Assembly (NCBI GenBank): GCA_902786965.1
Contig: CADAEJ010000006.1
Location: 89,805-142,041, forward strand
DNA length: 52,237 nucleotides
Direction: 5' to 3'
Origin: an uncultured Ruminococcus sp.
Lineage (GTDB): Bacteria > Bacillota > Clostridia > Oscillospirales > Ruminococcaceae
Shown: piece after piece, positions 31,753 through 40,424 of the stretch
How positions within the stretch are numbered: position 1 is the first letter of the stretch
Layout of the letters: each line of letters starts with the position of its first letter
Notes under the pieces: model-generated
What the model was told of the DNA's origin: nothing
Databases searched by the model: none
What the model saw: only the letters and a program-made list of their open reading frames with translations
Program-made: the position numbers and the translations under genes

Positions 31753-32801
31753 TTCGCACCTCGCTTTAGTATTTTTATCGAAACAAATGCACTTATCGGG
31801 ATAGTGATGACAATACCTATGCTTCCTGTCAGGAATCTTGCAAGCTCAAGAGAAAAATTGCTTGCAATGTAGTTTCTCATCAAAAATCCGTTGCGCATCG
31901 CAAGCACAAATACAGGCAGCCCCGCACAAAGATATGTGAAGAACAGCACGTTGCTCATCGTGCCCATAATGTCCTTGCCTATCTCTTTTGCAGACTTGTT
32001 GAGGTCCTTTTCGGAGATGTCCTTGTTTTTGTCGATAAGCTCTGACATAGACGAGGCAATCGTGATAGCTACGTCCATTACCGCACCGACAGACCCGATA
32101 AGAAGTTCCGGCAGTACTATGTCCTCCGCAGGAACAGTCAAAAACGAAAGCTCCATAAAGTTTATGCCCTTGTAGTCTGTTGTTTTGACAACTATAAGCA
32201 AAAGTGCCATCATCACAATTGATGATATGATGACCGATATGACCGCCGAAAGTGTTTTTTTGTTCACCCCGCCCGCAAGCATCAGTGAAAGCACCGCGAA
32301 CACGATGACCTCGATACTGCACACAAACATAAGGTTCAAGCCGCCGATGTACAGCTTCAGTCCTATATAGAAAACTACAGAGTTTATAATAACGCTTGCC
32401 ACCGAAAGCAGTCCCTTGTAGGAGCCGACGATATAGATAAGTATCACAAAAACATATGTGATAAGCACAATGTAAAAGTCACGTTTGAGCTGTATCTCCG
32501 TGCCGTCGATAATCACCTTGTCGCCGGTTCTGAACCTGTCCGTCACCACAGAGGAGTAAGTCTGCTCATACATCATTTCCTTTTGTTCGCCCTTGTTTTT
32601 CCCGTTGCAGATCACCCCGCTGATCTTTTTGGTATAATGCTCCTCGCTCAGCCCGAGCGAGTTGTGAGAGGTCTGCTCGCTGACCGTTTCTATTTTTGTT
32701 ATCTTCATTATCTGCTGTGAATACATAAAGTCATCATTGTATACAAATATAAGAGCCGCTATTGCCAGCAGAACAAGCACAGCTCCGATCACTTTTTTCA
32801 T
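31749..32801 (-). CDS. YibE/F-like integral membrane protein (first of pair)
   Basis: The 350-residue product has an N-terminal membrane helix, an extracytoplasmic beta-rich region of about 95 residues (about 25-115), and then about seven helices with the YibE/F pattern IGSVGAVMDVAITIASSMSE and KDLNKSAKEIGKDIMGTMSN. The same Gly-Ala-x-x-D segment is present in the partner gene. ATG 32801 is chosen because GGTGGTG lies 4 bases upstream; the longer frame adds 22 residues with no matching site. It forms an operon with the next gene. Confidence 0.88.
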   Translation of the reverse strand: MKKVIGAVLVLLAIAALIFVYNDDFMYSQQIMKITKIETVSEQTSHNSLGLSEEHYTKKISGVICNGKNKGEQKEMMYEQTYSSVVTDRFRTGDKVIIDGTEIQLKRDFYIVLITYVFVILIYIVGSYKGLLSVASVIINSVVFYIGLKLYIGGLNLMFVCSIEVIVFAVLSLMLAGGVNKKTLSAVISVIISSIVMMALLLIVVKTTDYKGINFMELSFLTVPAEDIVLPELLIGSVGAVMDVAITIASSMSELIDKNKDISEKDLNKSAKEIGKDIMGTMSNVLFFTYLCAGLPVFVLAMRNGFLMRNYIASNFSLELARFLTGSIGIVITIPISAFVSIKILKRGAK

Positions 32802-32912
32802 AAAACACCACCAAATACAAGTAATCCATCTGTATTGAATTATACCTTTTTTTAACGATAATTGCAATATCCCAAGCCGCTTTTTTGTTCAAATGATGTT
32901 TTTTATCAATAA

Positions 32913-32977
32913 CCTATTGACAAGGTAGGATTAAAGTGCTATACTATAAACATAACAACCTACTCATTTAATAGGTT
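32913..32977 (+). promoter_or_regulatory. Promoter with two copies of a CCTA-N9-TAGG operator
   Basis: The promoter is TTGACA (32917-32922), 17-nt spacer, TATACT (32940-32945). Operator 1 is CCTA (32913-32916), N9, TAGG (32926-32929), and its centre is the -35 box itself. Operator 2 is AACCTA (32957-32962), N9, TAGGTT (32972-32977), just after the transcription start. Centres are 46 bp apart. Same arms and same spacing imply one dimeric repressor. The regulator is not identified. Confidence 0.65.
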
Positions 32978-33017
32978 TATATTGTTAAAGTATGAAACGA
33001 ATGCGGGGGATAGCATT

Positions 33018-34397
33018 ATGAAAGAGCTTGACAGCGCGATCTATGATAAATATATCAAACCGACCGAGAAAAAGCGTGAGCTTTCTATCGGTGTTGAGAT
33101 AGAGATGCCGATCGTTGATCTGAGCGGCGAGCCTGTTGAGATCGAAACGGTGCTGGAGGTCTCAGAGAATTTCAGAAAGCATTTCGGGTTTACCGTGCAG
33201 GGCAGGGACGATGACGGCAACATCAATTCCATAAGTGATAATACAAACGGAGATAACCTCTCGTTTGACTGCTGTTATTCAAACCTGGAGCTTTCAATGG
33301 GCATCGGCAGTGACCTTTGCGAGATACACAAGCGCTTTAAAAAGCTCTACACCTTTCTTCAAGGTGAGTTTGCAAAGCACGGCTATACTCTCACGGGCAT
33401 GGGCATAAACCCGAATTATGCGGTCAATTACAACAAGCCCGTCCCCAATGAGCGCTACCGAATGCTTTATCACTACCTGCATTCCTATCGCAAATATCAG
33501 TTCGAGCTTGACAGACGTTTTCACGAGTTCCCCGAGTTCGGCACATTCACAAGTGCCTCCCAGGTTCAGCTTGATGTTGATAAGGACCTGCTTATCGACA
33601 CGATCAACACGTTCGGATTGCTTGAACCGTATAAATCATTGCTGTTCGCAAATTCATATCTTCCCGAGTATCCCGACTACCTCTGCGTGAGGAATATGCT
33701 TTGGGAGCGCAGTATGCAGGGCTTCAATCCGCATAACGTCGGAATGTTCTCTCAAAAGCTGGGCAGTATCGAAGAGCTGCTGGAGTACATCAAATCGCAG
33801 TCGATCTACTGCACTATGCGTGACGGAAAATATATAGATTTCAGACCTGTATCCGTAGGGGAGTTTTTCAGCTGCGATAAAGTGCGCGGCGAGGAGTTCG
33901 ACGGCGAAAAGTACAAGACCGTTGAGTTTACACCCGAAAAGAACGACCTGCAATACCTGCGCACCTTCAAGTTTGAAGACCTGACATTCCGAGGGACGAT
34001 AGAGTACCGCAGCTCCTGCTGCCAGCCTATAAAAGATGTTATGAGCGTTTCCGCGCTGCATACAGGGCTTGTCGGCAAGCTGTCAGAGCTCAAAGCGCTG
34101 CTTGAAGCCGATAAGGTCATCTACGGGCACGGGTACTCACCGCTTGAGCTTCAGGATATGCTCTCAAAAACAAAGCTGCCCGATTTCATAGACACAAAGT
34201 CGCTGAAAGAGCAGCTGATAAATATACTTGATCTTGCAAAGGCAGGCCTTGAAGCGCGCGGAAAGAACGAGGAGCATTATCTGGATGTGCTTTTCGATCG
34301 TGCGCACAGCCTTACCAATCCCGCAAAGCAGATGCTTGACGGTATAAAAAGCGGTAAGACCTTAAAGGATTATATCACAGAGTATTCTCTTGTCTGA
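33018..34397 (+). CDS. GCS2-family glutamate-cysteine ligase-like protein
   Basis: The 459-residue product looks like a carboxylate-amine ligase of the GCS2 (plant/proteobacterial-type GshA) family. It has an early IGVEIEMPIVD, an active-site-like stretch CCYSNLELSMG near 90, LTGMGINPNY, and the family pattern TFTSASQVQLDVD near 185. A late RGTIEYRSSCCQP near 335 is arginine-bearing and nucleotide-binding-like. Members join glutamate to cysteine or other amines with ATP. The acceptor here is unknown. ATG 33018 has GGGGGA 9 bases upstream. The gene follows the doubly operated promoter. Its 3' end overlaps that of the convergent serine hydrolase gene by 23 bases. A second, unrelated glutamate-cysteine ligase lies at 35290. 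Confidence 0.82.
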   Translation: MKELDSAIYDKYIKPTEKKRELSIGVEIEMPIVDLSGEPVEIETVLEVSENFRKHFGFTVQGRDDDGNINSISDNTNGDNLSFDCCYSNLELSMGIGSDLCEIHKRFKKLYTFLQGEFAKHGYTLTGMGINPNYAVNYNKPVPNERYRMLYHYLHSYRKYQFELDRRFHEFPEFGTFTSASQVQLDVDKDLLIDTINTFGLLEPYKSLLFANSYLPEYPDYLCVRNMLWERSMQGFNPHNVGMFSQKLGSIEELLEYIKSQSIYCTMRDGKYIDFRPVSVGEFFSCDKVRGEEFDGEKYKTVEFTPEKNDLQYLRTFKFEDLTFRGTIEYRSSCCQPIKDVMSVSALHTGLVGKLSELKALLEADKVIYGHGYSPLELQDMLSKTKLPDFIDTKSLKEQLINILDLAKAGLEARGKNEEHYLDVLFDRAHSLTNPAKQMLDGIKSGKTLKDYITEYSLV

Positions 34398-35229
34398 TAG
34401 ATCCGTCAACTAACTCATAAAGTTCCTGTGAGCGCTCGGGGCAGTGCGAAAGATATGCCACAGTTATATTTCTTTGCGGATACATAATGCACCTCTGTCC
34501 CCATTTTCCGACTATCGAAAAGTGGTCATCAGCGATGCGGAAAAAGTACCCGTAATGGTCGCTGCCTGTAAATACCCGCGGCGTGACCGCTTCCTTCACA
34601 GCCTCGCGTGAAATAAGCTGAACGCCGTTGTATCCACCTTCTTGCAGATACAGCTGCCCGAGCAGCGCAAGCTGGTGAACATTCATTTCCATTCCTGTCG
34701 CGCCGTAAAAATGTCCCTGCGGACAGGTCGAAAATGACGGTGCGCCGATACCCATCGGCGAGAATATCCGCTTGTCAAGATAGTCCATAAGCGGCGCTCC
34801 CACAGCATTTTCACAAGCAATCCCAACAAGGTATGCGGGAATGTTCGAGTAGTGAAATGCCGTATCACTGTGATCTATATCAAGTGAAAAAATATATCTG
34901 AGCCAGTCATCGCCCTGCGGTCTGAAAGGGTAGTTTCCTGCGGTCATCGTAAGAAACCTTTCAAATGTCATAGCGGCAAGATCATCCGGCATATATTCTT
35001 TGTATCTGCTTTCAATAAGATCTCCAAGCTTGTGCTGCGGCGATAATATTCCGTCATCGCAGCAAAGGGAAAACGCCATAGAGGTCACCGACTTTGCAGC
35101 CGAGTATACAGGGTACGCCCTGTCCTTATCGAACGACTTGTGCAGCACGACCTCACCATCTCGGATGATCTCTATCGCGTGCACTCCCAGGTTTAAGCTT
35201 TCGAGCTTTTTACATAGCATATCAAACAA
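34375..35229 (-). CDS. Beta-lactamase-like serine hydrolase
   Basis: The product of about 284 residues has the penicillin-binding-protein/class C beta-lactamase fold signatures: a nucleophile motif SAAK (S-x-x-K, about 42-45), YSN (Y-x-N, near 130) and a C-terminal WGQ in the place of the KTG motif. No signal peptide is seen, so it is probably cytoplasmic and more likely an esterase, amidase or peptidase than an antibiotic-resistance enzyme. The start is uncertain: TTG 35229 lies 4-8 bases after AGGTGGTGG, while ATG 35220 is a weaker alternative. It sits between two glutamate-cysteine ligase-type genes, in the opposite direction. Confidence 0.85.
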   Translation of the reverse strand: MFDMLCKKLESLNLGVHAIEIIRDGEVVLHKSFDKDRAYPVYSAAKSVTSMAFSLCCDDGILSPQHKLGDLIESRYKEYMPDDLAAMTFERFLTMTAGNYPFRPQGDDWLRYIFSLDIDHSDTAFHYSNIPAYLVGIACENAVGAPLMDYLDKRIFSPMGIGAPSFSTCPQGHFYGATGMEMNVHQLALLGQLYLQEGGYNGVQLISREAVKEAVTPRVFTGSDHYGYFFRIADDHFSIVGKWGQRCIMYPQRNITVAYLSHCPERSQELYELVDGSIRQENTL

Positions 35230-35289
35230 GTGACCACCACCTTTTTTAACTATATATCCATTTGCGGAGAAAGTCAAGAGGTAAGCAAA

Positions 35290-36540
35290 ATGAAAAACGA
35301 ATTATTTTACAAAGGCAGCTTTGGAATAGAACGTGAAACTCTGCGCGTTGATAGAAACGGCAGACTCGCACGCACACCGCACCCATTTACAGACAGCGCT
35401 ATAACAAGGGATTTCTGTGAAAACCAGATAGAGCTTGTTACCCCTGTTTGCAGCAGCGTGAGCGAAGCAGTTGAAGAGCTTGCAAAGCTTGACCGCACAG
35501 TAAGGCGCGAGATCTCTAAAAAAGGGGAGAGGCTTTGGATGTACAGCAATCCGCCGTACATACAGGACGAGAGCGAGATACCCATAGCACAGTTTTCAGG
35601 CGGGCAGAAAAGTAAAACAGATTACAGAATGAAGCTGCAAAAACGCTACGGAAAGCGCCTTATGCTCTTTTCGGGTGTGCATTTCAATTTCTCGTTCAGC
35701 GATGAATATCTTCATTCCATCTGCGGTACAGCAGACTTTGAAAAGTTCAAAAATGACTTCTATCTGCGCCTGTATAAGCAAGCCTGTATGCACAGCTGGC
35801 TTATCCTTCTGCTCACAGCATCAAGCCCTGTTTACGATAAATCCTTTGACAGCGACGGCGCAAGGGGCAGCGTGAGAAGCGCATATTCATCTATGAGAAG
35901 CTCGCAAAGAGGCTACTGGAACAGCTTTGTCCCGATCCTTGACTGCACCGATATCAGCAGCTTCACATCAAGCATACAAAGCTATGTTGACAGCGGCAAG
36001 CTGTTCGATCAGTGCGAGCTTTACCTCCCTGTGCGGCTTAAACCAAAAGGGGAGAACACGCTTGATAATTTCCGCAGCGGCGTAAGTCATATTGAGCTGC
36101 GAATGTTCGATCTCGATCCCAAACAGCCGCTTGGTGTCAACGAGAAAGACCTTGAATTTGCACATCTGCTTTTGATGTATCTTTCAACCCTTCCCAATCT
36201 TGAATTTACCGAAAAGCTTCAGCGCAGCGCCGTAAAAAATCATCAGTCGGCTGCGCTTGCAAATCTTATCGGTGTGGATATCGACGCAGTTCCGATAATC
36301 AAAAAAGCCGAGCAGCTGATCGACGATATGAAATGGTTCTATTCTGATGACGAGCATGCGCTGGAACTGCTTGAACATCAGCGCTGCAAGCTTTACCATC
36401 GTCCTTGTATGCAGATAACATCAAAGGACATCTACCAAAATGCAAAAGAGGGTGATAATATTGTGCGAGCTTCTCGGATTCTCTGCAAGAGAACTCACAG
36501 ATATCCGCAAACCGCTGCGGGAATTCTTTTCCCACAGTGA
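35290..36540 (+). CDS. Glutamate-cysteine ligase, GshA type I-like
   Basis: The 416-residue product begins with the type I signature FGIERETLRVDRNGRLARTPHP (about 10-31), then CENQIELVTPV (glutamate/metal site) and SGVHFNFSFSDEY. These match gamma-glutamylcysteine synthetase of the GshA/GshAB class, but it lacks the ATP-grasp half that would make glutathione. It should form gamma-glutamylcysteine or a related gamma-glutamyl amide with ATP. ATG 35290 follows AGAGGT. The last 26 codons overlap the next gene in another frame by 80 bases and encode a basic tail that may not be part of the ancestral protein. Confidence 0.88.
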   Translation: MKNELFYKGSFGIERETLRVDRNGRLARTPHPFTDSAITRDFCENQIELVTPVCSSVSEAVEELAKLDRTVRREISKKGERLWMYSNPPYIQDESEIPIAQFSGGQKSKTDYRMKLQKRYGKRLMLFSGVHFNFSFSDEYLHSICGTADFEKFKNDFYLRLYKQACMHSWLILLLTASSPVYDKSFDSDGARGSVRSAYSSMRSSQRGYWNSFVPILDCTDISSFTSSIQSYVDSGKLFDQCELYLPVRLKPKGENTLDNFRSGVSHIELRMFDLDPKQPLGVNEKDLEFAHLLLMYLSTLPNLEFTEKLQRSAVKNHQSAALANLIGVDIDAVPIIKKAEQLIDDMKWFYSDDEHALELLEHQRCKLYHRPCMQITSKDIYQNAKEGDNIVRASRILCKRTHRYPQTAAGILFPQ

Positions 36541-37207
36541 AGATAATCCGCACGGCTGGGGACTTTTGTACAGCGGCGGATGTGTAAAAGAAAAACTCCA
36601 AGCAAGCCGCAGCCGAAAGCTTGATGAAATAATCGACACCATAACATCACAAAAGGCGGTGCTCGGGCATATCCGCTATGCAACAGTCGGAAGGATCTGT
36701 ACCCTCAACTGCCACCCTTTTACCGCACAGGACAATACGGGCAGGCAGTGGACTCTTGTGCATAACGGCACCATATACAACGCAGGCAAGCTTGTACACA
36801 CATATAAAGACAGGCTTGGTGATACCGATTCAGAGGCGATGTTTTTGTATCTTATCGAAACGATAAACAAGCACCAGAAAACCCCGTTAAGTGCAAAGCA
36901 GAGGTTCACCCTGATCGATAAATTCGTCTGCGAAATGTCCTACCGCAACAAGCTGAATCTTATGATTTTTGACGGCGAGCTGCTTTACGTCCACAAAAAT
37001 ATGGACGACACTATGAGATACCGAAAGTATGACAGCGGATATATATTTGCGACCAAACCGCTTGACAGTGAGCGTTGGCTTGATGTCCCCACAGCGCAGC
37101 TGACCGCATACAAGGACGGCGAGCTTGTGTTTGAAGGCGAAAAGCACGGCGGGATATTCCACTCCAACCTGCAATACATAACTGTTACCGATGCTATGAA
37201 TATATGA
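36461..37207 (+). CDS. Class II glutamine amidotransferase-like hydrolase (YafJ/EgtC type)
   Basis: The 248-residue product starts with Met-Cys-Glu-Leu, so removal of Met exposes the catalytic N-terminal Cys of class II (Ntn) amidotransferases. Other signatures are NPHGWGLLYSG, GHIRYAT, NCHPF and VHNGTIYN, which line the glutamine/gamma-glutamyl site. With no synthase domain it resembles YafJ and EgtC; EgtC hydrolyses a gamma-glutamyl amide in ergothioneine synthesis. TTG 36461, with GAGGGTGA 6 bases upstream, gives the correct Cys position. The gene overlaps the upstream ligase by 80 bases and is probably coupled to it. A gamma-glutamyl substrate is inferred from this linkage. Confidence 0.9.
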   Translation: MCELLGFSARELTDIRKPLREFFSHSEDNPHGWGLLYSGGCVKEKLQASRSRKLDEIIDTITSQKAVLGHIRYATVGRICTLNCHPFTAQDNTGRQWTLVHNGTIYNAGKLVHTYKDRLGDTDSEAMFLYLIETINKHQKTPLSAKQRFTLIDKFVCEMSYRNKLNLMIFDGELLYVHKNMDDTMRYRKYDSGYIFATKPLDSERWLDVPTAQLTAYKDGELVFEGEKHGGIFHSNLQYITVTDAMNI

Positions 37208-37297
37208 AACAGCTGCAAGCATGTGTCTATGCGGTATGAATTATTACTGACAAGGCAAAGCTTCATTCGTTTCACGGTTTAATAAGCTAATACAAAA

Positions 37298-37339
37298 GCA
37301 CTCTATGGGAAAACAGTATCTCATAGAGTGCATTTTTTT
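37298..37339. terminator. Terminator between the amidotransferase and metH
   Basis: GCACTCTATG (37298-37307) pairs with CATAGAGTGC (37322-37331). Seven T follow on the plus strand. Four A precede it, so it may weakly serve the minus strand as well. Confidence 0.85.
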
Positions 37340-37387
37340 GCTTTTCACTTTTCATTTGCCGCACGGTAGATCAGCATTTCGGTCAGC

Positions 37388-39745
37388 CTATTCACCGTAA
37401 ACGGTTTTTGCGTAATCTACCGATGCCTTTGCATCTTTCGCATAGCAGTCAGCACCGATCTGCTGTGCGTAATCTGCCGTCAGTACAGCACCGCCTACAA
37501 CTGTTTTGCATTCGGGGTACTGCTCGTTTAGCAGCCTGATAGTCTCCTCCATAGCGCCCACCGTTGTAGTCATAAGCGCCGAAAGACCGACCAGCTTTAC
37601 CTTGTTTTCGATAGCCGCATCAACTATCTTCTGCGGCGGTACATCTTTCCCGAGGTCGATAACATCATATCCGTAGTTTTCAAGCAGCAGGCGAACGATG
37701 TTCTTTCCTATGTCGTGAACGTCGCCCTGTACCGTGGCTATAACTATCTTTCCCTTGTCAGCGCCGCCCTGCGATGCCATACTTTGCTTTATCACACCGA
37801 ATGCGCTTTGCGCTGCGGTCGCCGCCTGTATCAGCTGCGGCAGAAATACCTTGCCTTTTTCGTAGTCCTCGCCGACAGCATCAAGTGCAGGGATCAGCAT
37901 TTCGTTTACCACATCAAGCGCAGCGTGATCCTTTAGTGCCTCCTCGGTAAGTCTTGCAGCATCCTGCCGCAGTCCGTGTATGACCGCACCCTCCAGGGTC
38001 AGATCGCCCTTGCTTTGCTGTGCCTGTGATGCAGCAGGTGCCGCACCTGCGTCGCGGTAAGCCTCTATGAAGTTCTCACAGTTAGGGTCAAAACCCGCAA
38101 GCATACGGAATGCCCGAACCGTGTCCGTCATACCCTCCGCCATCGGATTCATTATCGGCAATGTCAGTCCGTTCTGCATCGCCATACACAAGAAATTGCG
38201 ATTTATAAGCGGTCTGTTCGGCAGACCAAAACTGATATTTGAAACGCCAAGCACCGTTTGCAGACCAAGCTCTTCCCGAACCGCACGAACAGCCTTCAGT
38301 GTTTCCACAGGACCGCTTTCGCCCGTAGATGCAGTCAGCGTCAGGCAGTCAAGGAATACATCGCCCTTAGGGATTCCAAGCGCCTGTGCGCGTTCAAGTA
38401 TACGCTTGCCGATCTCAAATCTTTCCTGCGCAGTCTGCGGTATACCGTTTTCGTCCAGCGTTAGACCGACTATTGCCGCGCCGTAATGCTTGACCAGCGG
38501 AAGTACCTCTTTAAGTGATTCCTCCTTGCCGTTGACAGAGTTGATTATAGGCTTTCCGGGGTAAATGCGCAGAGCAGCTTCAAGTGCCTCAACAGATGAT
38601 GAATCAAGCTGCAGCGGCAGGTCAGTGACCTCCATTATCGCCTGCACCGCCTGCGGAAGAATGGCAGCCTCATCAATACCCGGAGTTCCGACGTTAACAT
38701 CAAGTATGTCCGCGCCCGCATCTGTCTGCGAGATAGCCTCACCCCGCAGGTAGTCAAAATCGTGATCCAGCAAAGCCTGTTTCATTCTCTTTTTTCCGGT
38801 AGGATTTATACGTTCTCCGATTATGCGCGGCATATCGAGCAAAACAGTCTTTGTACCCGAGCATATAGCCCTGTGCTTTTGCAGCACACGTTCACCGCGC
38901 GATGTGTTTTCAAGCGCTTTGCGTGTCGCCCTGATAAAGTCAGGCGTAGTACCGCAGCAGCCGCCGAATATCTGTACACCGCACGCTGCGAACTGCGGCA
39001 TATATGCAGCAAAGTCGTCAGCAGTCAGATGGTACTCACTTGTAACAGGGTCGGGAAGTCCCGCGTTAGGCTTTGCGATCAGCGGCAGACTTGTCCATTT
39101 TGAAAGCTCCTGCATCATCGGCAGTATCTCGTCAGGGCCAAGTGAGCAGTTGATGCCTATCGCGCAGGCACCAAGACCCTCAAGCGTTATTGCTGCCGCG
39201 GAGATAGGGCAGCCTGTGAACGTTCTGCCGTTTTCAGTAAACGTCATTGTCACGAAAACAGGCAGGTCTGTCGATTCCTTTGCCGCAAGCAGCGCTGCCT
39301 TGGTCTCCAGCAGGTCGCTCATAGTTTCGATAACAATAAGGTCAGCACCTGCATCTTTACCTGCCTCGCACATAACTCTGAACGAGTCGTAAGCAGCTTC
39401 AAATGTCATCTGACCCGCAGGCGGCATCAGCTGTCCGGTAGGTCCTATGTCAAGTGCGACCAAAGCTTGCTCGCCCACAGCCTGCTTTGCAAGCTTTATA
39501 GCAGCTTTTATGCTCTCGGCTGCATCAACACCAGTACCTGCAAGCTTTAAGGGATTTGCACCAAAGGTGTTTGCATAGATTATCTGTGAGCCTGCCTGCG
39601 CGTAAGCCTTGTGTACCGCTGCAACGCGCTCGGGCTGGGTAAGATTAAGCCTTTCGGGGAGTTCACCCGGAGCAAGACCGAGCATAGTTCCCATTCCGCC
39701 GTCAAGAAAGACATATTCATTTGCGAGCAATGTCTTTAAGTCCAT
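37388..39745 (-). CDS. metH: Cobalamin-dependent methionine synthase lacking the reactivation domain
   Basis: The 785-residue product transfers a methyl group from methyltetrahydrofolate to homocysteine through cobalamin. Domains in order are: homocysteine-binding (about 1-290, DGGMGTML start, zinc Cys in FGGCCGT), pterin-binding (about 310-570, IGERINPTGKK, DVNVGTPG), cobalamin cap (about 600-680) and B12-binding (about 690-785, DVHDIGKNIV with the cobalt-ligating His). The S-adenosylmethionine-dependent reactivation domain of long MetH (about 1200 residues) is absent and is supplied by the adjacent gene. ATG 39745 is chosen over upstream starts because GAGAGG lies about 10 bases before it and homology begins there. 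Confidence 0.95.
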   Translation of the reverse strand: MDLKTLLANEYVFLDGGMGTMLGLAPGELPERLNLTQPERVAAVHKAYAQAGSQIIYANTFGANPLKLAGTGVDAAESIKAAIKLAKQAVGEQALVALDIGPTGQLMPPAGQMTFEAAYDSFRVMCEAGKDAGADLIVIETMSDLLETKAALLAAKESTDLPVFVTMTFTENGRTFTGCPISAAAITLEGLGACAIGINCSLGPDEILPMMQELSKWTSLPLIAKPNAGLPDPVTSEYHLTADDFAAYMPQFAACGVQIFGGCCGTTPDFIRATRKALENTSRGERVLQKHRAICSGTKTVLLDMPRIIGERINPTGKKRMKQALLDHDFDYLRGEAISQTDAGADILDVNVGTPGIDEAAILPQAVQAIMEVTDLPLQLDSSSVEALEAALRIYPGKPIINSVNGKEESLKEVLPLVKHYGAAIVGLTLDENGIPQTAQERFEIGKRILERAQALGIPKGDVFLDCLTLTASTGESGPVETLKAVRAVREELGLQTVLGVSNISFGLPNRPLINRNFLCMAMQNGLTLPIMNPMAEGMTDTVRAFRMLAGFDPNCENFIEAYRDAGAAPAASQAQQSKGDLTLEGAVIHGLRQDAARLTEEALKDHAALDVVNEMLIPALDAVGEDYEKGKVFLPQLIQAATAAQSAFGVIKQSMASQGGADKGKIVIATVQGDVHDIGKNIVRLLLENYGYDVIDLGKDVPPQKIVDAAIENKVKLVGLSALMTTTVGAMEETIRLLNEQYPECKTVVGGAVLTADYAQQIGADCYAKDAKASVDYAKTVYGE

Positions 39746-39770
39746 TTTATCATTTCCTCTCATAGAGATG

Positions 39771-40424
39771 TTATTTTCTGATTTTGCAGTCATCTTTGTA
39801 AGGACATTCATCACACGAGCGCCCGCAGCCGAATCTTCTTGCATCCTTAACAGGCTCGTGCGACAGTCCGATAACTGCCGTTACCGATTTCAGCGGCAGA
39901 AGCGTCTGTGCAGCCGTAACTGTAAGACCTATCTTTCTGCTCGCATCGAGCATTCGTATAAGATCAGCCTGCTGCGTGATAGGAAAGTCGCCGTACCCTG
40001 CCGAGAACCTTGCCGTGTAGTAGGGATAAACATACTTTGTCTTTATCTCTTTTTCGATATCACCGCATACGCGTTCGATAGCCGCACCCGCAGCCGCATC
40101 ATACATCAGCGCCTTGGTCATATCCGTGACCTGCGCCCGCCGTATCAGCGCATCAACAGCAGACGAGAGCGTTGCAGCCATAAGCACAGCCTTCTCGCAG
40201 CCTGTAAGGTGCAGTGCTATGTCCTTCCCCTCAAGCGCAAGTCCGCCTATCGAAACGCCGTGTTCACTATGCTCAACAGGCAAAACGCGGTATATCGTCC
40301 GCGGCTGTACAGCCTTGCACAATTCCTGCGTGCATTTGTCAAGCATCTGTGAAAGACCTGCATCAAGCTCGGGCGTACCCATAAGCATCAGTATCTCATC
40401 TTTGTCAAGGTCACTTGGTCTCAT
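39771..40424 (-). CDS. Stand-alone methionine synthase activation domain protein
   Basis: The 217-residue product corresponds to the reactivation domain of MetH as a separate protein. It binds S-adenosylmethionine to remethylate oxidised cob(II)alamin. Visible support: YYTARFSAGYGDFPITQQ (like the RPAPGYP-type SAM site) and KSVTAVIGLSHEP. At its end a Cys set CGRSCDECPYKDDC could bind an iron-sulfur cluster or zinc. It overlaps metF by 4 bases (ATGA) and precedes metH by 25 bases, so all three are co-expressed. The extra C-terminal Cys motif may link reactivation to a redox donor (inference). Confidence 0.88.
   Translation of the reverse strand: MRPSDLDKDEILMLMGTPELDAGLSQMLDKCTQELCKAVQPRTIYRVLPVEHSEHGVSIGGLALEGKDIALHLTGCEKAVLMAATLSSAVDALIRRAQVTDMTKALMYDAAAGAAIERVCGDIEKEIKTKYVYPYYTARFSAGYGDFPITQQADLIRMLDASRKIGLTVTAAQTLLPLKSVTAVIGLSHEPVKDARRFGCGRSCDECPYKDDCKIRK

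Noticed and set aside
34375-35229. Antibiotic-resistance beta-lactamase
   Set aside because: It has SxxK and YxN but no signal peptide and no standard KTG box. The family is mostly esterases and peptidases.
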